NCBI GenBank assembly: GCA_024707145.1
Contig: JANQAI010000005.1
Coordinates: 186,001-250,000 of the forward strand
Length of the DNA: 64,000 nt
Reading direction: 5' to 3'
Source of the DNA: Magnetospirillum sp.
Lineage (GTDB): Bacteria; Pseudomonadota; Alphaproteobacteria; Rhodospirillales; Magnetospirillaceae
Shown here in pieces: positions 34,367 through 43,420 of this stretch. A model generated the notes under the pieces. That model was not told the origin of the DNA, did no database searches, and was given only the letters and a program-made list of their open reading frames with translations. A program made the translations under genes and the position numbers. Numbering within the stretch: position 1 is the stretch's first letter; each line of letters begins with the position of its first letter.

Positions 34367-35134
34367 ATGAGCCCAATTCGCAAAGTCACCGCTGTCGCGC
34401 TCATACCTGCACGCTCCGGCTCCAAGCGGGTAGCCGACAAGAACATCCGTCTTTTGCAAGACCATCCTTTGCTCGCTTATTCCATCTGCGCAGCGCGGGA
34501 GTCCGGTGTCTTCGACGCGGTTGTGCTGTGCACCGACAGCACCCGTTATGCCGATATCGGCCGCCATTACGGCGCCGAGGTACCCTTCCTGCGCCCAGCC
34601 GAGATTTCCGGCTCGACCTCGCCCGACATCGAATGGGTGGAGATGGCGCTGGCTACGCTGGCGGAGCAGGGCCGCCGCTTCGACGCTTTCAGCATCCTGC
34701 GGCCGACCAGCCCGTTTCGCAAGGGTGCGACCATCCGCCGGGCATGGGACCGCTTCGTCGCCGCCGGCGACCGTGTCGACTCGCTACGCGCCGTCGAGAA
34801 ATGCGCCCAGCACCCGGGCAAGATGTGGATCGTGCGCGGCAACCGCATGCTGCCGCTGTTGCCCATGTCGCCGGAAGGGCAGCCCTATCACTCGAGTCAG
34901 TATGCCGCGCTCCCTCCCGTCTACGTCCAGAACGCCAGTCTGGAAATCGCGTGGACGCGGGTCGTGACCGATACCCGCACCATCGCCGGCGAGACCCTGA
35001 TGCCCTTCTTCACCGAGGGCGATGAGGGCGTCGACATCAACACCGCGGAGGACTGGTTCTTCGCCGAACATCTGCTGGCCCAGGGCGAAGCCCGCTTGCC
35101 TACCGTGGATCGGTCACCCTATTTTTCAATCTAA
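34367..35134 (+). CDS. Acylneuraminate cytidylyltransferase family (CMP-nonulosonate synthetase)
   Basis: Activates a 3-deoxy-2-ulosonic acid with CTP to the CMP-sugar. At 255 residues it shows ALIPARSGSKRVADKNIRLL (the P-loop-like CTP site), HPLLAYSICAARES, VLCTDSTRYADIGRHYGAEV, FSILRPTSPFRKGATI and the late DINTAEDW. This is the NeuA/PseF pattern rather than KdsB. I start at the ATG at 34367, where AGGAAG lies about 9 bases upstream and the family begins; the longer frame from 34265 adds an unrelated, more AT-rich leader. It is unlinked to the NeuB-like gene but is the only NeuA-like enzyme in the window, so it probably completes that pathway. Confidence 0.85.
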   Translation: MSPIRKVTAVALIPARSGSKRVADKNIRLLQDHPLLAYSICAARESGVFDAVVLCTDSTRYADIGRHYGAEVPFLRPAEISGSTSPDIEWVEMALATLAEQGRRFDAFSILRPTSPFRKGATIRRAWDRFVAAGDRVDSLRAVEKCAQHPGKMWIVRGNRMLPLLPMSPEGQPYHSSQYAALPPVYVQNASLEIAWTRVVTDTRTIAGETLMPFFTEGDEGVDINTAEDWFFAEHLLAQGEARLPTVDRSPYFSI

Positions 35135-35181
35135 GATGGCATGCCCGATACTGGCTGGACGGGCAGGATAAGGAGCTTGTT

Positions 35182-37125
35182 GTGGGTGATCTGATTGGCA
35201 CCGCCACCGACGGGACGCTGTATTTCGCGCGCCGCGGCGAGTTCGAACGTATCGAGAAGCTGAACGCGTCCCGCCTGGAAAAGACCGAAATTCTCGCCGA
35301 ACTGGCGCGGTTGAATACCCTGTATATGATCGCGGCGGCGGGCTCGGGCCACATCGGCTCCAGCTTTTCCAGCATGGATGTCGTCAGCTACCTCTACCGT
35401 TGCGAGATGGACCGGACCAAGGGCGACCTCTATTTCTCGTCCAAGGGCCACGATGCGCCCGGCCTGTACGCGGTGCTGATCGCCGAGGGCGTTCTTGACG
35501 AGGCCAATCTCCACAAGCTGCGCAAGATCGACGGCCTGCCGGGCCATCCCGACGTCGCCGTGCCGGGCATGGTGACCAATACCGGTTCGCTGGGCATGGG
35601 CATCTCGAAGGCCAAGGGCATGGCCTTCGCCAACCGCCGCCTGGGCAAGGGCGGCCGCCTGTTCGTCATGACCGGTGACGGCGAGCTGCAGGAAGGCCAG
35701 ATCTGGGAAAGCCTGATTTCGGCGGCCAATCATCGCCTTGGCGAGATCACCGTCATCGTCGACCATAACAAGATCCAATCGGATTTCTCGGTGGAACGCA
35801 CCTCCAGCCTGGGCGACCTGGTGGCCAAGTTCGCCGCCTTCGGCTGGCATGTGGAGCGTATCGACGGCCATGATCTGGCCGCCATCGAGGCCTGCTTCCA
35901 ACGGCTGCGCGCCATCGCCGACCGGCCCAAGGTGATCGTTGCCGACACCGTCAAGGGCAAGGGCGTGTCCTTCATGGAAGGAACCTCCATCGACAGCGAC
36001 GTCGAGATGTTCAAGTTCCATTCCGGTGCACCGCAATCGGGCGACTACACCCGCGCCGTCCAGGAATTGATCGACCGCATCAACGGCAAGCTGACTGGAT
36101 TGGGAGCACAGCCGGTGATGCTGGAGACGGTCGAACGCAAGCCGGCGCCGGTCCCGGCCGAGGCACCGGCGCGGCTGTTCCCGGCCTATACCGAGGCGCT
36201 GCTCGCCCAAGCCGGCCGGAACGACCGCATCGTCGCCCTGGACGCCGACCTGGTGCTCGATATGGGCCTGGTGCCGTTCACCCAACGCTTTCCCGACCGC
36301 TTCGTCGAATGCGGCATCGCCGAGATGGACATGGTCAGCCAGGCGGGCGGCATGGCGCTGAACGGCCTGCTGCCGGTGGTGCACAGCTTTTCCTGCTTCC
36401 TGTCCACCCGCCCCAACGAACAGATCTACAACAACGCCACCGAAGGCACGAAGATCGTCTATGTCGGCGGCTTGTCGGGGGTCCTGCCGGCCGGCCCCGG
36501 CCATTCCCACCAGAGCGTCCGCGACATCTCGTGCCTGGGCGGCGTCCCCGAGCTGGTGATGGTGGAACCGTCCTGCCCCGAGGAGGTAGGGCCGCTGCTG
36601 GACTGGTGCCTCAACGGCCACCAGCGCTCCAGCTTCCTGCGGATGATCTCGATCCCCTACGTGCTGCCGTTCAAGCTGCCGGCCGGCTACGTCCCGGAAC
36701 CGGGCCGCGGCGTGGCGCTGACCGAAGGCAAGGATGTGGTGGTGATCAGCGCCGGCATGGTCATGCTGGCTGAAGCGGTGAAGGCGGCCGGCCTGCTGAA
36801 GGCGCAGGGCCTGTCGGTCAAGGTGGTCAACCTGCCCTGGCTCAACCGCGTCGACCGCGACTGGCTGGGCGCCACTTTGGCTGATGCCCGGCTGCTGGTG
36901 GCCATCGACAACCATTACCTGACCGGCGGACAGGGCGACGTGGTGCTGAGCGCGGCGGCCGAGTTGGGCCTTGGCCTGCCCTGCCGCAAGCTGGGCCTGT
37001 CGGCGGTGCCTCCCTCGGGCACCAACGAGCAGGTGCTGCGGGCTGTCGGCCTGGACGCGGAGGGTATCGCCGCCTCCATCGCGGCCATGGTGCAAAGCGT
37101 TTCCGGTTCGGGCACCCAGGTCTAA
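35182..37125 (+). CDS. Transketolase-family protein (single chain)
   Basis: A thiamine-diphosphate enzyme of 647 residues that would transfer a two-carbon ketol unit between sugars. Domain 1 has AAGSGHIGSSFSSMD, SSKGHDAPGLYA, DGLPGHPDV and the ThDP motif GDGELQEGQIWESLISAANH from residue 165. Domain 2 (from about 335) has IVALDADLVLDMG and RFVECGIAEMDMVSQAGGMA with the catalytic Glu, and domain 3 has SAGMVMLAEAVKAAG. The GTG at 35182 has AAGGAG about 8 bases upstream. Sequence around residues 175-350 is less canonical than housekeeping TktA. Its place between a CMP-sugar synthetase and a capsule-type gene suggests specialised sugar-precursor synthesis. Confidence 0.88.
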   Translation: MGDLIGTATDGTLYFARRGEFERIEKLNASRLEKTEILAELARLNTLYMIAAAGSGHIGSSFSSMDVVSYLYRCEMDRTKGDLYFSSKGHDAPGLYAVLIAEGVLDEANLHKLRKIDGLPGHPDVAVPGMVTNTGSLGMGISKAKGMAFANRRLGKGGRLFVMTGDGELQEGQIWESLISAANHRLGEITVIVDHNKIQSDFSVERTSSLGDLVAKFAAFGWHVERIDGHDLAAIEACFQRLRAIADRPKVIVADTVKGKGVSFMEGTSIDSDVEMFKFHSGAPQSGDYTRAVQELIDRINGKLTGLGAQPVMLETVERKPAPVPAEAPARLFPAYTEALLAQAGRNDRIVALDADLVLDMGLVPFTQRFPDRFVECGIAEMDMVSQAGGMALNGLLPVVHSFSCFLSTRPNEQIYNNATEGTKIVYVGGLSGVLPAGPGHSHQSVRDISCLGGVPELVMVEPSCPEEVGPLLDWCLNGHQRSSFLRMISIPYVLPFKLPAGYVPEPGRGVALTEGKDVVVISAGMVMLAEAVKAAGLLKAQGLSVKVVNLPWLNRVDRDWLGATLADARLLVAIDNHYLTGGQGDVVLSAAAELGLGLPCRKLGLSAVPPSGTNEQVLRAVGLDAEGIAASIAAMVQSVSGSGTQV

Positions 37126-37129
37126 GGCG

Positions 37130-38849
37130 ATGTCTTTCATCAGGCGTTTCGTCCGGTCATCGCCGCTCGCACGGCCGCTCAGGCTGGCGAGGCTGCGCTG
37201 GATCGCGCGGACCACCGGCCACGAGGATTGGCGCCGTCTGCTCGGCCGCCAGTTGGCGACTTGGCAGAGCCTGCGCGAACAGGCCAAGGGCGGCAGGCGC
37301 GTCCTGATCGCCACCAGCATCGGCGGGCATTTCTCCTTGAATGCCATCGACCGCCTGCTGGCGACAGCCCCTCACCCTGCGGGGGGCCGAGGTCAGCATC
37401 GGTTTGTGCGACGGCGTTCTGCCCGCCTGCCAGATGTGCGAGTTCGACCTGTTCCCCGACCGCGCCCGTTTCGTCCGGCGCGGACCGCAGCCCGACCTGT
37501 GCGGCTATTGCTATAGGGAATCGGCGCGCGCCAGCCGCAGCCTCGGCCTGTCGGTGGCGCCCTATGGCGAGCAGTTGACCGATGCCGAGCGCCAGGCCGC
37601 CGCTGCCTTGGCCGCCGAAGTCCCGACCGCCGACATTGGGCATTACGTCTGGCAAGGCGTCCCGGTAGGCGAGCACGCCCTGGCCGGGGCCCTGCGCTTT
37701 TATGCCCGCAGCCAACTGGACCGCGAACCCGAGGCCGAGGCGATCCTGCGCCGCTACTTCCATGCAGCGCTGCTGGTGGCCATGGCCACGGGGCGCCTGT
37801 TGCAGCGTCTACGCCCCGATGTGGTGGTGGCCCATCATGGCATTTATGTGCCGCAAGGCATCATCGCCGCAGTGGCGCGCCAGCACGGCATCCGCGTGGT
37901 CACTTGGAATCCGGCCTATCGCAAACAGTGCTTCATCTTCAGCCACGACGACACCTACCATCACACCATGATGGACGAGCCCATGTCGGCCTGGGCCGAG
38001 CGCAAGCTCGGCGACGATGAGACACGGTCGATCGACGACTACCTGCGCAGCCGCTGGCACGGCACCAATGATTGGATTCGTTTCCATAAGGATCCGGACT
38101 TCGCCCTGACCAGCGACATCGCCCAGTTGGGCCTGGACCCGGCCAAGCCGGTGGTCCTTGCCCTGACCAACGTGTTCTGGGATGCCCAGCTGCATTACCC
38201 GGCCAACGCGTTCGTGTCGCAACGCGACTGGCTGCTGTGCACGGTCGCCTGGTTCGCCAGGCATCCCGCGCTGCAGCTGGTGGTGCGCGTCCATCCGGCC
38301 GAACTCACCGGCTCGCCGGCCTCGCGCCAGTTCGCCGCCGACGAAATCGCCGCCGCCTTTCCCACCCTTCCCGACAATGTCCGCGTCATCGGGCCGGACA
38401 GCGCCGCCAGCACCTACCATCTGGCCCAGCATTCCAACTGCGCCATCATCTATGCCACCAAGACGGGGGTCGAACTGGCCAGCGTCGGCATCCCGGTCAT
38501 CGTCGCCGGCGAAGCCTGGGTACGCAACAAGGGCTTCACCTGGGACGCGCGCAGCGAGGCGGAATACCTTCATCTGCTGGGGCAATTGCCTTTCGCCGAC
38601 CGGCTGAGTCCGGAACTGGTGGAGCGGGCCCGGCAATACGCCTTCCACTTCTTTTTCCGCCGCATGATTCCGCTGGAATTCGTGCAAACGCAGAAAGGTC
38701 CGCGGCGGTTCCGGACTGGGATTCGCGACATCGCCGCCTTGCAGCCGAAGGCGTCGGTGGGCCTCGACGTGATCTGCGACGGCATCTTGACCGGCAGTCC
38801 GTTCCACATGCCGGAAACGGCGATCTCAGTGGCTGAGGCCGTGACATGA
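37130..38849 (+). CDS. Capsule-synthesis-like GT-B protein, copy 2 (frameshifted)
   Basis: Second member of the pair with 24835-26583. From the ATG at 37130 it reads VLIATSIGGHFSLNAIDRLL and then leaves frame. One C too many in the four-C run at 37368-37371 explains this: with three, reading passes to ALTLRGAEVSIGLCDGVL and on to 38849 (about 572 residues). Shared landmarks with copy 1 are HGIYVPQGIIAAVARQHG, YRKQCFIFSHDDTYHHTMMD, VVRVHPAEL and IIYATKTGVELASVGIPVIV. A cysteine-rich N-terminal motif (CQMCEFDLF ... CGYCYRES) is more complete here than in copy 1 and may bind metal. A glycosyltransferase role is inferred. It overlaps the next gene by four bases. Confidence 0.6.
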
Positions 38850-39772
38850 CTCCGTCTCCCGCCGACCTTGCCATCGTCGTGGGGACCTGCGACCGCCTGG
38901 ACCAGTTGCGGGAACTACTGGACAGCATCGAACGGCAGACCACGATCAGCTACGAAGTACACGTCTGTGACGCCGGTTCCACCGACGGCACGGTGGAGTG
39001 GCTGCGGCACCGGGCGGCGGAAGATCACCGCATCCACCCCGTCTTCGAGGGCGAGCGGCGCGGCCAGGCGGCGGCGTTGAACGCGGTGTTCCGCCAACTG
39101 GAGACCCGCTGGACGTGCTGGCTGAGCGACGACAACATCGTGGTCCACAATTCCCTGGACGTGGCAGTCCGGGCGCTGGCCGCCGATCCCGGCCTGGGCA
39201 TGGTCGGGCTCAAAGTGCGCGACCTGCGCGGGCCGTTCGTCTTGGCTCCTTACGTGGGCGGCATCACCGGCACGGGCGTGATCAACATCAACCAGGGTGT
39301 CCTGCCCACCGGATTGTTGCTGAAGCTGGGCGGCTTCGCAGAGAATTTTCGCGATTACGGCATTGACGCCGATTTAACCACAAGGGTATTGCTTGCGGGC
39401 CGCAAGGTTGCTCTGACGAGAATCGTTGGTGTTCACCACAACCGTAACTGGGCCCCCGCCGACACGCCCGAGGGAAGGGCTTTGGCGGAGCGCAACGCCC
39501 GTTACAAGACACTTTATATGCAAACGTACGGACCGGTGATGGGAAGCGACCCGAGGTGGTGGATCTGCCGGTTGGCATGGAAGGCGGTCCGTATGGCCTT
39601 TCCGGCCCGTTTTGCCCTCGACAGTTCCAAGCCGCTGGCAGGCTTCCTGATCCGCGACTGGCACAATATGATCGCCGGTCGCTTCGTCCGCCTGGCCTCC
39701 GAATTGGGAAACCGGACGGCGCCCATCCATCTGGTGCAGCACCCGCTCCGGCCCACGGGAAGCGCCACATGA
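38846..39772 (+). CDS. Glycosyltransferase family 2
   Basis: A 308-residue GT-A enzyme. LAIVVGTCDRLDQLRELLDS and VHVCDAGSTDGTVEWLRH form the nucleotide-binding half; GQAAALNAVFRQL and CWLSDDNIVV (the DxD equivalent) bind metal and donor. GVHHNRNW near residue 200 resembles late GT2 motifs. The C-terminus is basic and aromatic, possibly membrane-associating. It is coupled at both ends by ATGA overlaps (38846-38849 and 39769-39772) to the capsule-type gene and the following GT4, so the three should be made together. Confidence 0.8.
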   Translation: MTPSPADLAIVVGTCDRLDQLRELLDSIERQTTISYEVHVCDAGSTDGTVEWLRHRAAEDHRIHPVFEGERRGQAAALNAVFRQLETRWTCWLSDDNIVVHNSLDVAVRALAADPGLGMVGLKVRDLRGPFVLAPYVGGITGTGVININQGVLPTGLLLKLGGFAENFRDYGIDADLTTRVLLAGRKVALTRIVGVHHNRNWAPADTPEGRALAERNARYKTLYMQTYGPVMGSDPRWWICRLAWKAVRMAFPARFALDSSKPLAGFLIRDWHNMIAGRFVRLASELGNRTAPIHLVQHPLRPTGSAT

Positions 39773-40900
39773 AGCAACCGCTACGCCTGCTTCTGTGGCA
39801 TTGGGGCCGTCATGGCGGAGGCCCTCGCTATACCTATGAATTGGCCAAAGCCCTGAAGGAGCTGCCGGGCATCGAGACGCATCTGTCGCTGTCGCGCCAA
39901 TGTGAAATCGCCGACCATTTTGCCGACCTGCAGATGCCGACCTTGTGGGTGGACACCTATACCAATACGGCCAGTTGCATGATGCGCACCATGGCGGTTC
40001 CGGTGTTGGCTTGGCGCATGCGCCGATATCTGCGCGCCCACCGCATCGACGTGGTCGATCTCGACCATGACCCATCTGTGGACGCGGCTGGTCACCCCGT
40101 TCCTGCGGGCCTCCCGCCGACGCCTGATCTGCACCGTCCATGACGCGACCCTGCACCCCGGCGAGTTTTCCCACCTGAAGGACTGGTTCTATGCGCCGGT
40201 ACCCAGGGTCGACCACTACATCACGCTGACCAATTTCGTCGCTGATCGCCTGGAACAGATTCACGCCATCTCGCGGGACCGCATGGACGTCATTCCCCAC
40301 GGCGTGAACGCCCAGTTCGCCCCCGTTCCGCCGGTTCCGCGACGCCCCGGCGAACCGTTGCGGCTGCTCTTCTTCGGCCGCCTCCTTCCCTACAAGGGGC
40401 TGGACCGGCTGCTCCGGGCCTACAAGCAACTGGTCGGACAAGGCCATCCCCTGACCCTGACCATCGCCGGATCGGGCGAGTTGGAAGATGATACCGCCCA
40501 GCTCATCGCCAGGCTGCCGGGAGTGACGCTTCATCAGCGTTGGATTTCCGAGGAAGACATTCCGGGCTTTCTCGCCGACGCCGACTGTGTCGTGCTTCCC
40601 TATGTCGAGGCCAGTCAGTCCGGGGTGGTGCCCGCCGCCTTCGCCGCCGGAGTGACGGCAATCGTCACGCCGGTGGGCGGCCTGCCTGAACAGGTATCCC
40701 ACGATCACGACGGCCTCGTCACCGAGAGCACGTCGCCCTCGGCCCTGGCGGCAGCCATCCTGAGGCTCCTGGAGGATCCCCACCTGCTGCCGCGGCTGCG
40801 CGCCGGCGCGAGCCAGTCGGCCGTGAACGACTTTTCATGGGCGAAGATCGCCGAAAACCTCGCCGAAATCGCGTTGGCGTCACTGAACAGGAAGCCTTGA
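39769..40900 (+). CDS. Glycosyltransferase family 4 (frameshifted)
   Basis: From the ATG at 39769 it reads LRLLLWHWGRHGGGPRYTYE, the glycine-rich GT4 acceptor loop, up to HRIDVV, then leaves frame. Removing one base near 40057 (in gtcgatctc) gives VVISTMTHLWTRLV and joins the rest: ICTVHDATLHPGE, LTNFVADRLEQIHAIS, LLFFGRLLPYKGLDRLLRAY and VVLPYVEASQSGVVPAAFAA, the last in place of the usual E-x7-E. The full product is about 376 residues. It closes the long plus-strand block and converges on the flippase gene, with only seven bases between the stops. Confidence 0.82.
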
Positions 40901-40907
40901 GGCAAGC

Positions 40908-42194
40908 CTACCGCGAGTCGGAAGGTCCGCCCTGATCCGGACATCTGGTCAGCAAGACAACCCCCCAGGCGGCGAAGGACATCAGGCAGAACAGAACCGC
41001 CATGATCGCCGCTAAGGACAGCGCCTCTCCGTCCACACCCGCCACGTGCTGCAGCATGGGAGCCGCTGCCGCCACCGCCAGGCAGAAAAGGGCGTAGAGG
41101 ACGGTCGACCAATAGCGGCGCCTGGAAAAAAGGATCCAGAACTCGAACCAACCGTTGGCGCCCTGGAATGCCCAGCAGCCGCCGAGAAGGAAGAGAAGCG
41201 GGACGAACGCGCCGGCATAGTCGGCGCCGTAGAAGCGTGTCAGCAGGTCCTTGCCGATCAGGCCCACCAATCCCAGCCCGGGAATCGCAAACGCAAGCAT
41301 GATCAGGCTCGGGTAGGCGATCAGGCGGAAGAATTTGGACCGATCGGCGGTCATCCAGGCATTGTAGAGCGCCGGCCGCAACGCCCCCCAGACCGGGCCC
41401 GCCACCCGCACCGGCAATGCGGACAGGGTCTTGGCCACCTTGTACTGGCCGACGGCCACCGGCCCGGCGACGGCCGCCAGGATGAACAGGTCGATCTGGC
41501 CCGACAACCGCATCACCGCGTTCCGCGCCAGGGCCTGGCCGCTCCATGCCCAAAGCGTTCGCGCGGGAAGGTCCGCCGCCGTGGAGGCTTCATTGGTCGG
41601 CCAGATGGAGCGAACCGCCAAATGGGCGGCCCCCGACCGCAACACGCTGCCGGCGAGATATGCCAGGGCGAGTCCCAGCGCTCCCCATGCCCAGACGGCG
41701 GCAAGCGAGGCCATGGCCCAGAACAGGGAATAAGCGATTTCCAGCGCAGCCTGCACCCTGATGCGGTGCTGGACGACCAGCAGGTTCTTGTTCACCCCAT
41801 AGCCGGCCTGGACGACGATGGACAAGGCCAACACCGCCGTCCACAGCGGCTCGATGGCCAGCCATCCCGACAGCGCCCAGCCCGACACGGCGACCGCCAC
41901 CGTCACCACCGCCGTAATCAGGACATCGGATCGAATGATCTGGCGGGCCTGGCCGCGTGCCAGCGCATAGCGGCCTTGCGCCATGGATTCGCCGACGAAA
42001 TTCAGGGCGAGGTCACCGGCCCGGCTGACCACCATGCTCTCGATCATCGCCACCAGGGCGGAGGAAGCGGCATAAAGTCCGAAAACCTCGATGGGTAGGG
42101 CACGGGCGGAAAACACCTGGACCAGGAGCGTACAGGCCGCATTGACGACCATGCTGAGGGTCAACAACCCGGCATTGGAAGCGAGACGCCGCAT
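40908..42194 (-). CDS. Wzx-type oligosaccharide flippase (MOP superfamily)
   Basis: A 428-residue membrane protein with about twelve hydrophobic helices in the polysaccharide-synthase arrangement. The N-terminus (SNAGLLTLSMVVNAACTLLV, then ARALPIEVFGLYAAS) has the typical flippase start, with GLALAYLAGSVLRSGAAH and GPVAVGQYKVAKTLSALPV in later helices. Such proteins flip undecaprenyl-PP-linked repeat units to the periplasm, where a Wzy/ligase acts; a ligase-type gene is at 2262-3524. Its start touches the stop of the upstream GT4 gene (42195), so it is the distal gene of a minus-strand operon. Confidence 0.82.
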   Translation of the reverse strand: MRRLASNAGLLTLSMVVNAACTLLVQVFSARALPIEVFGLYAASSALVAMIESMVVSRAGDLALNFVGESMAQGRYALARGQARQIIRSDVLITAVVTVAVAVSGWALSGWLAIEPLWTAVLALSIVVQAGYGVNKNLLVVQHRIRVQAALEIAYSLFWAMASLAAVWAWGALGLALAYLAGSVLRSGAAHLAVRSIWPTNEASTAADLPARTLWAWSGQALARNAVMRLSGQIDLFILAAVAGPVAVGQYKVAKTLSALPVRVAGPVWGALRPALYNAWMTADRSKFFRLIAYPSLIMLAFAIPGLGLVGLIGKDLLTRFYGADYAGAFVPLLFLLGGCWAFQGANGWFEFWILFSRRRYWSTVLYALFCLAVAAAAPMLQHVAGVDGEALSLAAIMAVLFCLMSFAAWGVVLLTRCPDQGGPSDSR

Positions 42195-43280
42195 TCAGCC
42201 GACCTCCGCGGCGGCATGGTTGAGCTGGGCGGTGATCTTGGCGGCAAGGGCGTCGAGGCCGTGGTCGGCGACCACCATCTCCCGCTGCCGGCGCCCCAGC
42301 TCACGGCGAGCCTGCGGGCTCATCTCCGCCAACTGCCGCAGCCTTGCCGCCAACGCGTCCACGTCGCCGTGGGCGACCAGCACCTGGCGCCCCAATTCGC
42401 CGAGCAGAGCGTCACCGAAGGCAGGATTGCTCGTCAGCGCGGGGACGCCCATGGACATGGCCTCCAGCACGGTCTTGTCCATGCTGCCGGTTTCGCTGGT
42501 ATTGACGTAGACGTCGGCAAGGGCATAGGTGGCGCGGACCTGGGGAAACGGCATTTTGCCACGGAATTCCACCGCATCCGCCAGGCCCAGCTGCTCGGCC
42601 AGGGCATGCAGGCGGCGCACCTCGGCCTCGTCCTTGTCCGAGGCCGGACCGCCGACGATGACGACCCGCAGGGCAGCGACATGCGGCCGGACCAGCGCGA
42701 CCGCGCGCAGCGTCAGGTCCAGGCGTTTGACCGGGGAGAGGCGCCCGACGGCGAGGACCGTGAAGGCCTCGCGGCCGCCGTCATCCCCGGGGTCGGGCCG
42801 GAATACCTCCGTGTCGATGCCCTGGCCGATCACTTGGCGCTTGGGGGTGGCGACGGGAAAGCCGCTGGACGACGAGGTCACGACGGTGCGCACCAGGGGA
42901 ATGCACCATCGGGCGACGCGGCTGACCGTGCCGTGGGCATACCACAGCACCACCGGAACCCGCCACGCCGCCAACAGAGGCCAACCCATCAGCACGAACA
43001 GCGGATTCATATGGGCGAAACAGGCGTCGATGCGGCCGCTCCGCAGCACGCTCCACAGCAGGCGATAGAAGATCAGCGCGCGGCGGAATTCCGAATAGCC
43101 CTTCTCACGGCCCAAGCTATGGACCGTGACATTGGCGGCAACCGCCAAACGGCCAGCCGACATGGTGATGACGTGGACGTTGTCGAACCGGCGCGCCAGG
43201 GCATTGATCCACGCCGTGGTGAACCCCAGCACGTCGTCGTCGGCATCCGTGCGCAAATTGAACAGCAGAAGATTGCTCAT
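42195..43280 (-). CDS. Glycosyltransferase family 4
   Basis: 361 residues. The start at 43280 (MSNLLLFNLRTDADDDVLGF) fits the GT4 N-terminal strand, with GGCGACGGA just upstream; the longer frame to 43406 adds a leader unlike the family. The donor domain has VLAVGRLSPVKRLDLTLRAV, VEFRGKMPFPQV and VNTSETGSMDKTVLEAMSMG, the last containing the E-x7-E equivalent. It is followed directly by the flippase gene and belongs to a set of three GT4 enzymes in this minus-strand block. Substrates are unknown. Confidence 0.85.
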   Translation of the reverse strand: MSNLLLFNLRTDADDDVLGFTTAWINALARRFDNVHVITMSAGRLAVAANVTVHSLGREKGYSEFRRALIFYRLLWSVLRSGRIDACFAHMNPLFVLMGWPLLAAWRVPVVLWYAHGTVSRVARWCIPLVRTVVTSSSSGFPVATPKRQVIGQGIDTEVFRPDPGDDGGREAFTVLAVGRLSPVKRLDLTLRAVALVRPHVAALRVVIVGGPASDKDEAEVRRLHALAEQLGLADAVEFRGKMPFPQVRATYALADVYVNTSETGSMDKTVLEAMSMGVPALTSNPAFGDALLGELGRQVLVAHGDVDALAARLRQLAEMSPQARRELGRRQREMVVADHGLDALAAKITAQLNHAAAEVG

Positions 43281-43420
43281 TCCGTCGCCCCGTCGGGCTT
43301 CTTGGCGAGAGTGAAAGCCATGTCGGCATGGGAAAGTTTGCCAGAAACAGGCGGCATGGCGATGAAAATCGTCAGGAGAACCAAGGGCTGAACACCGCCC
43401 GCGCACCCGCTTTCCCGCAT

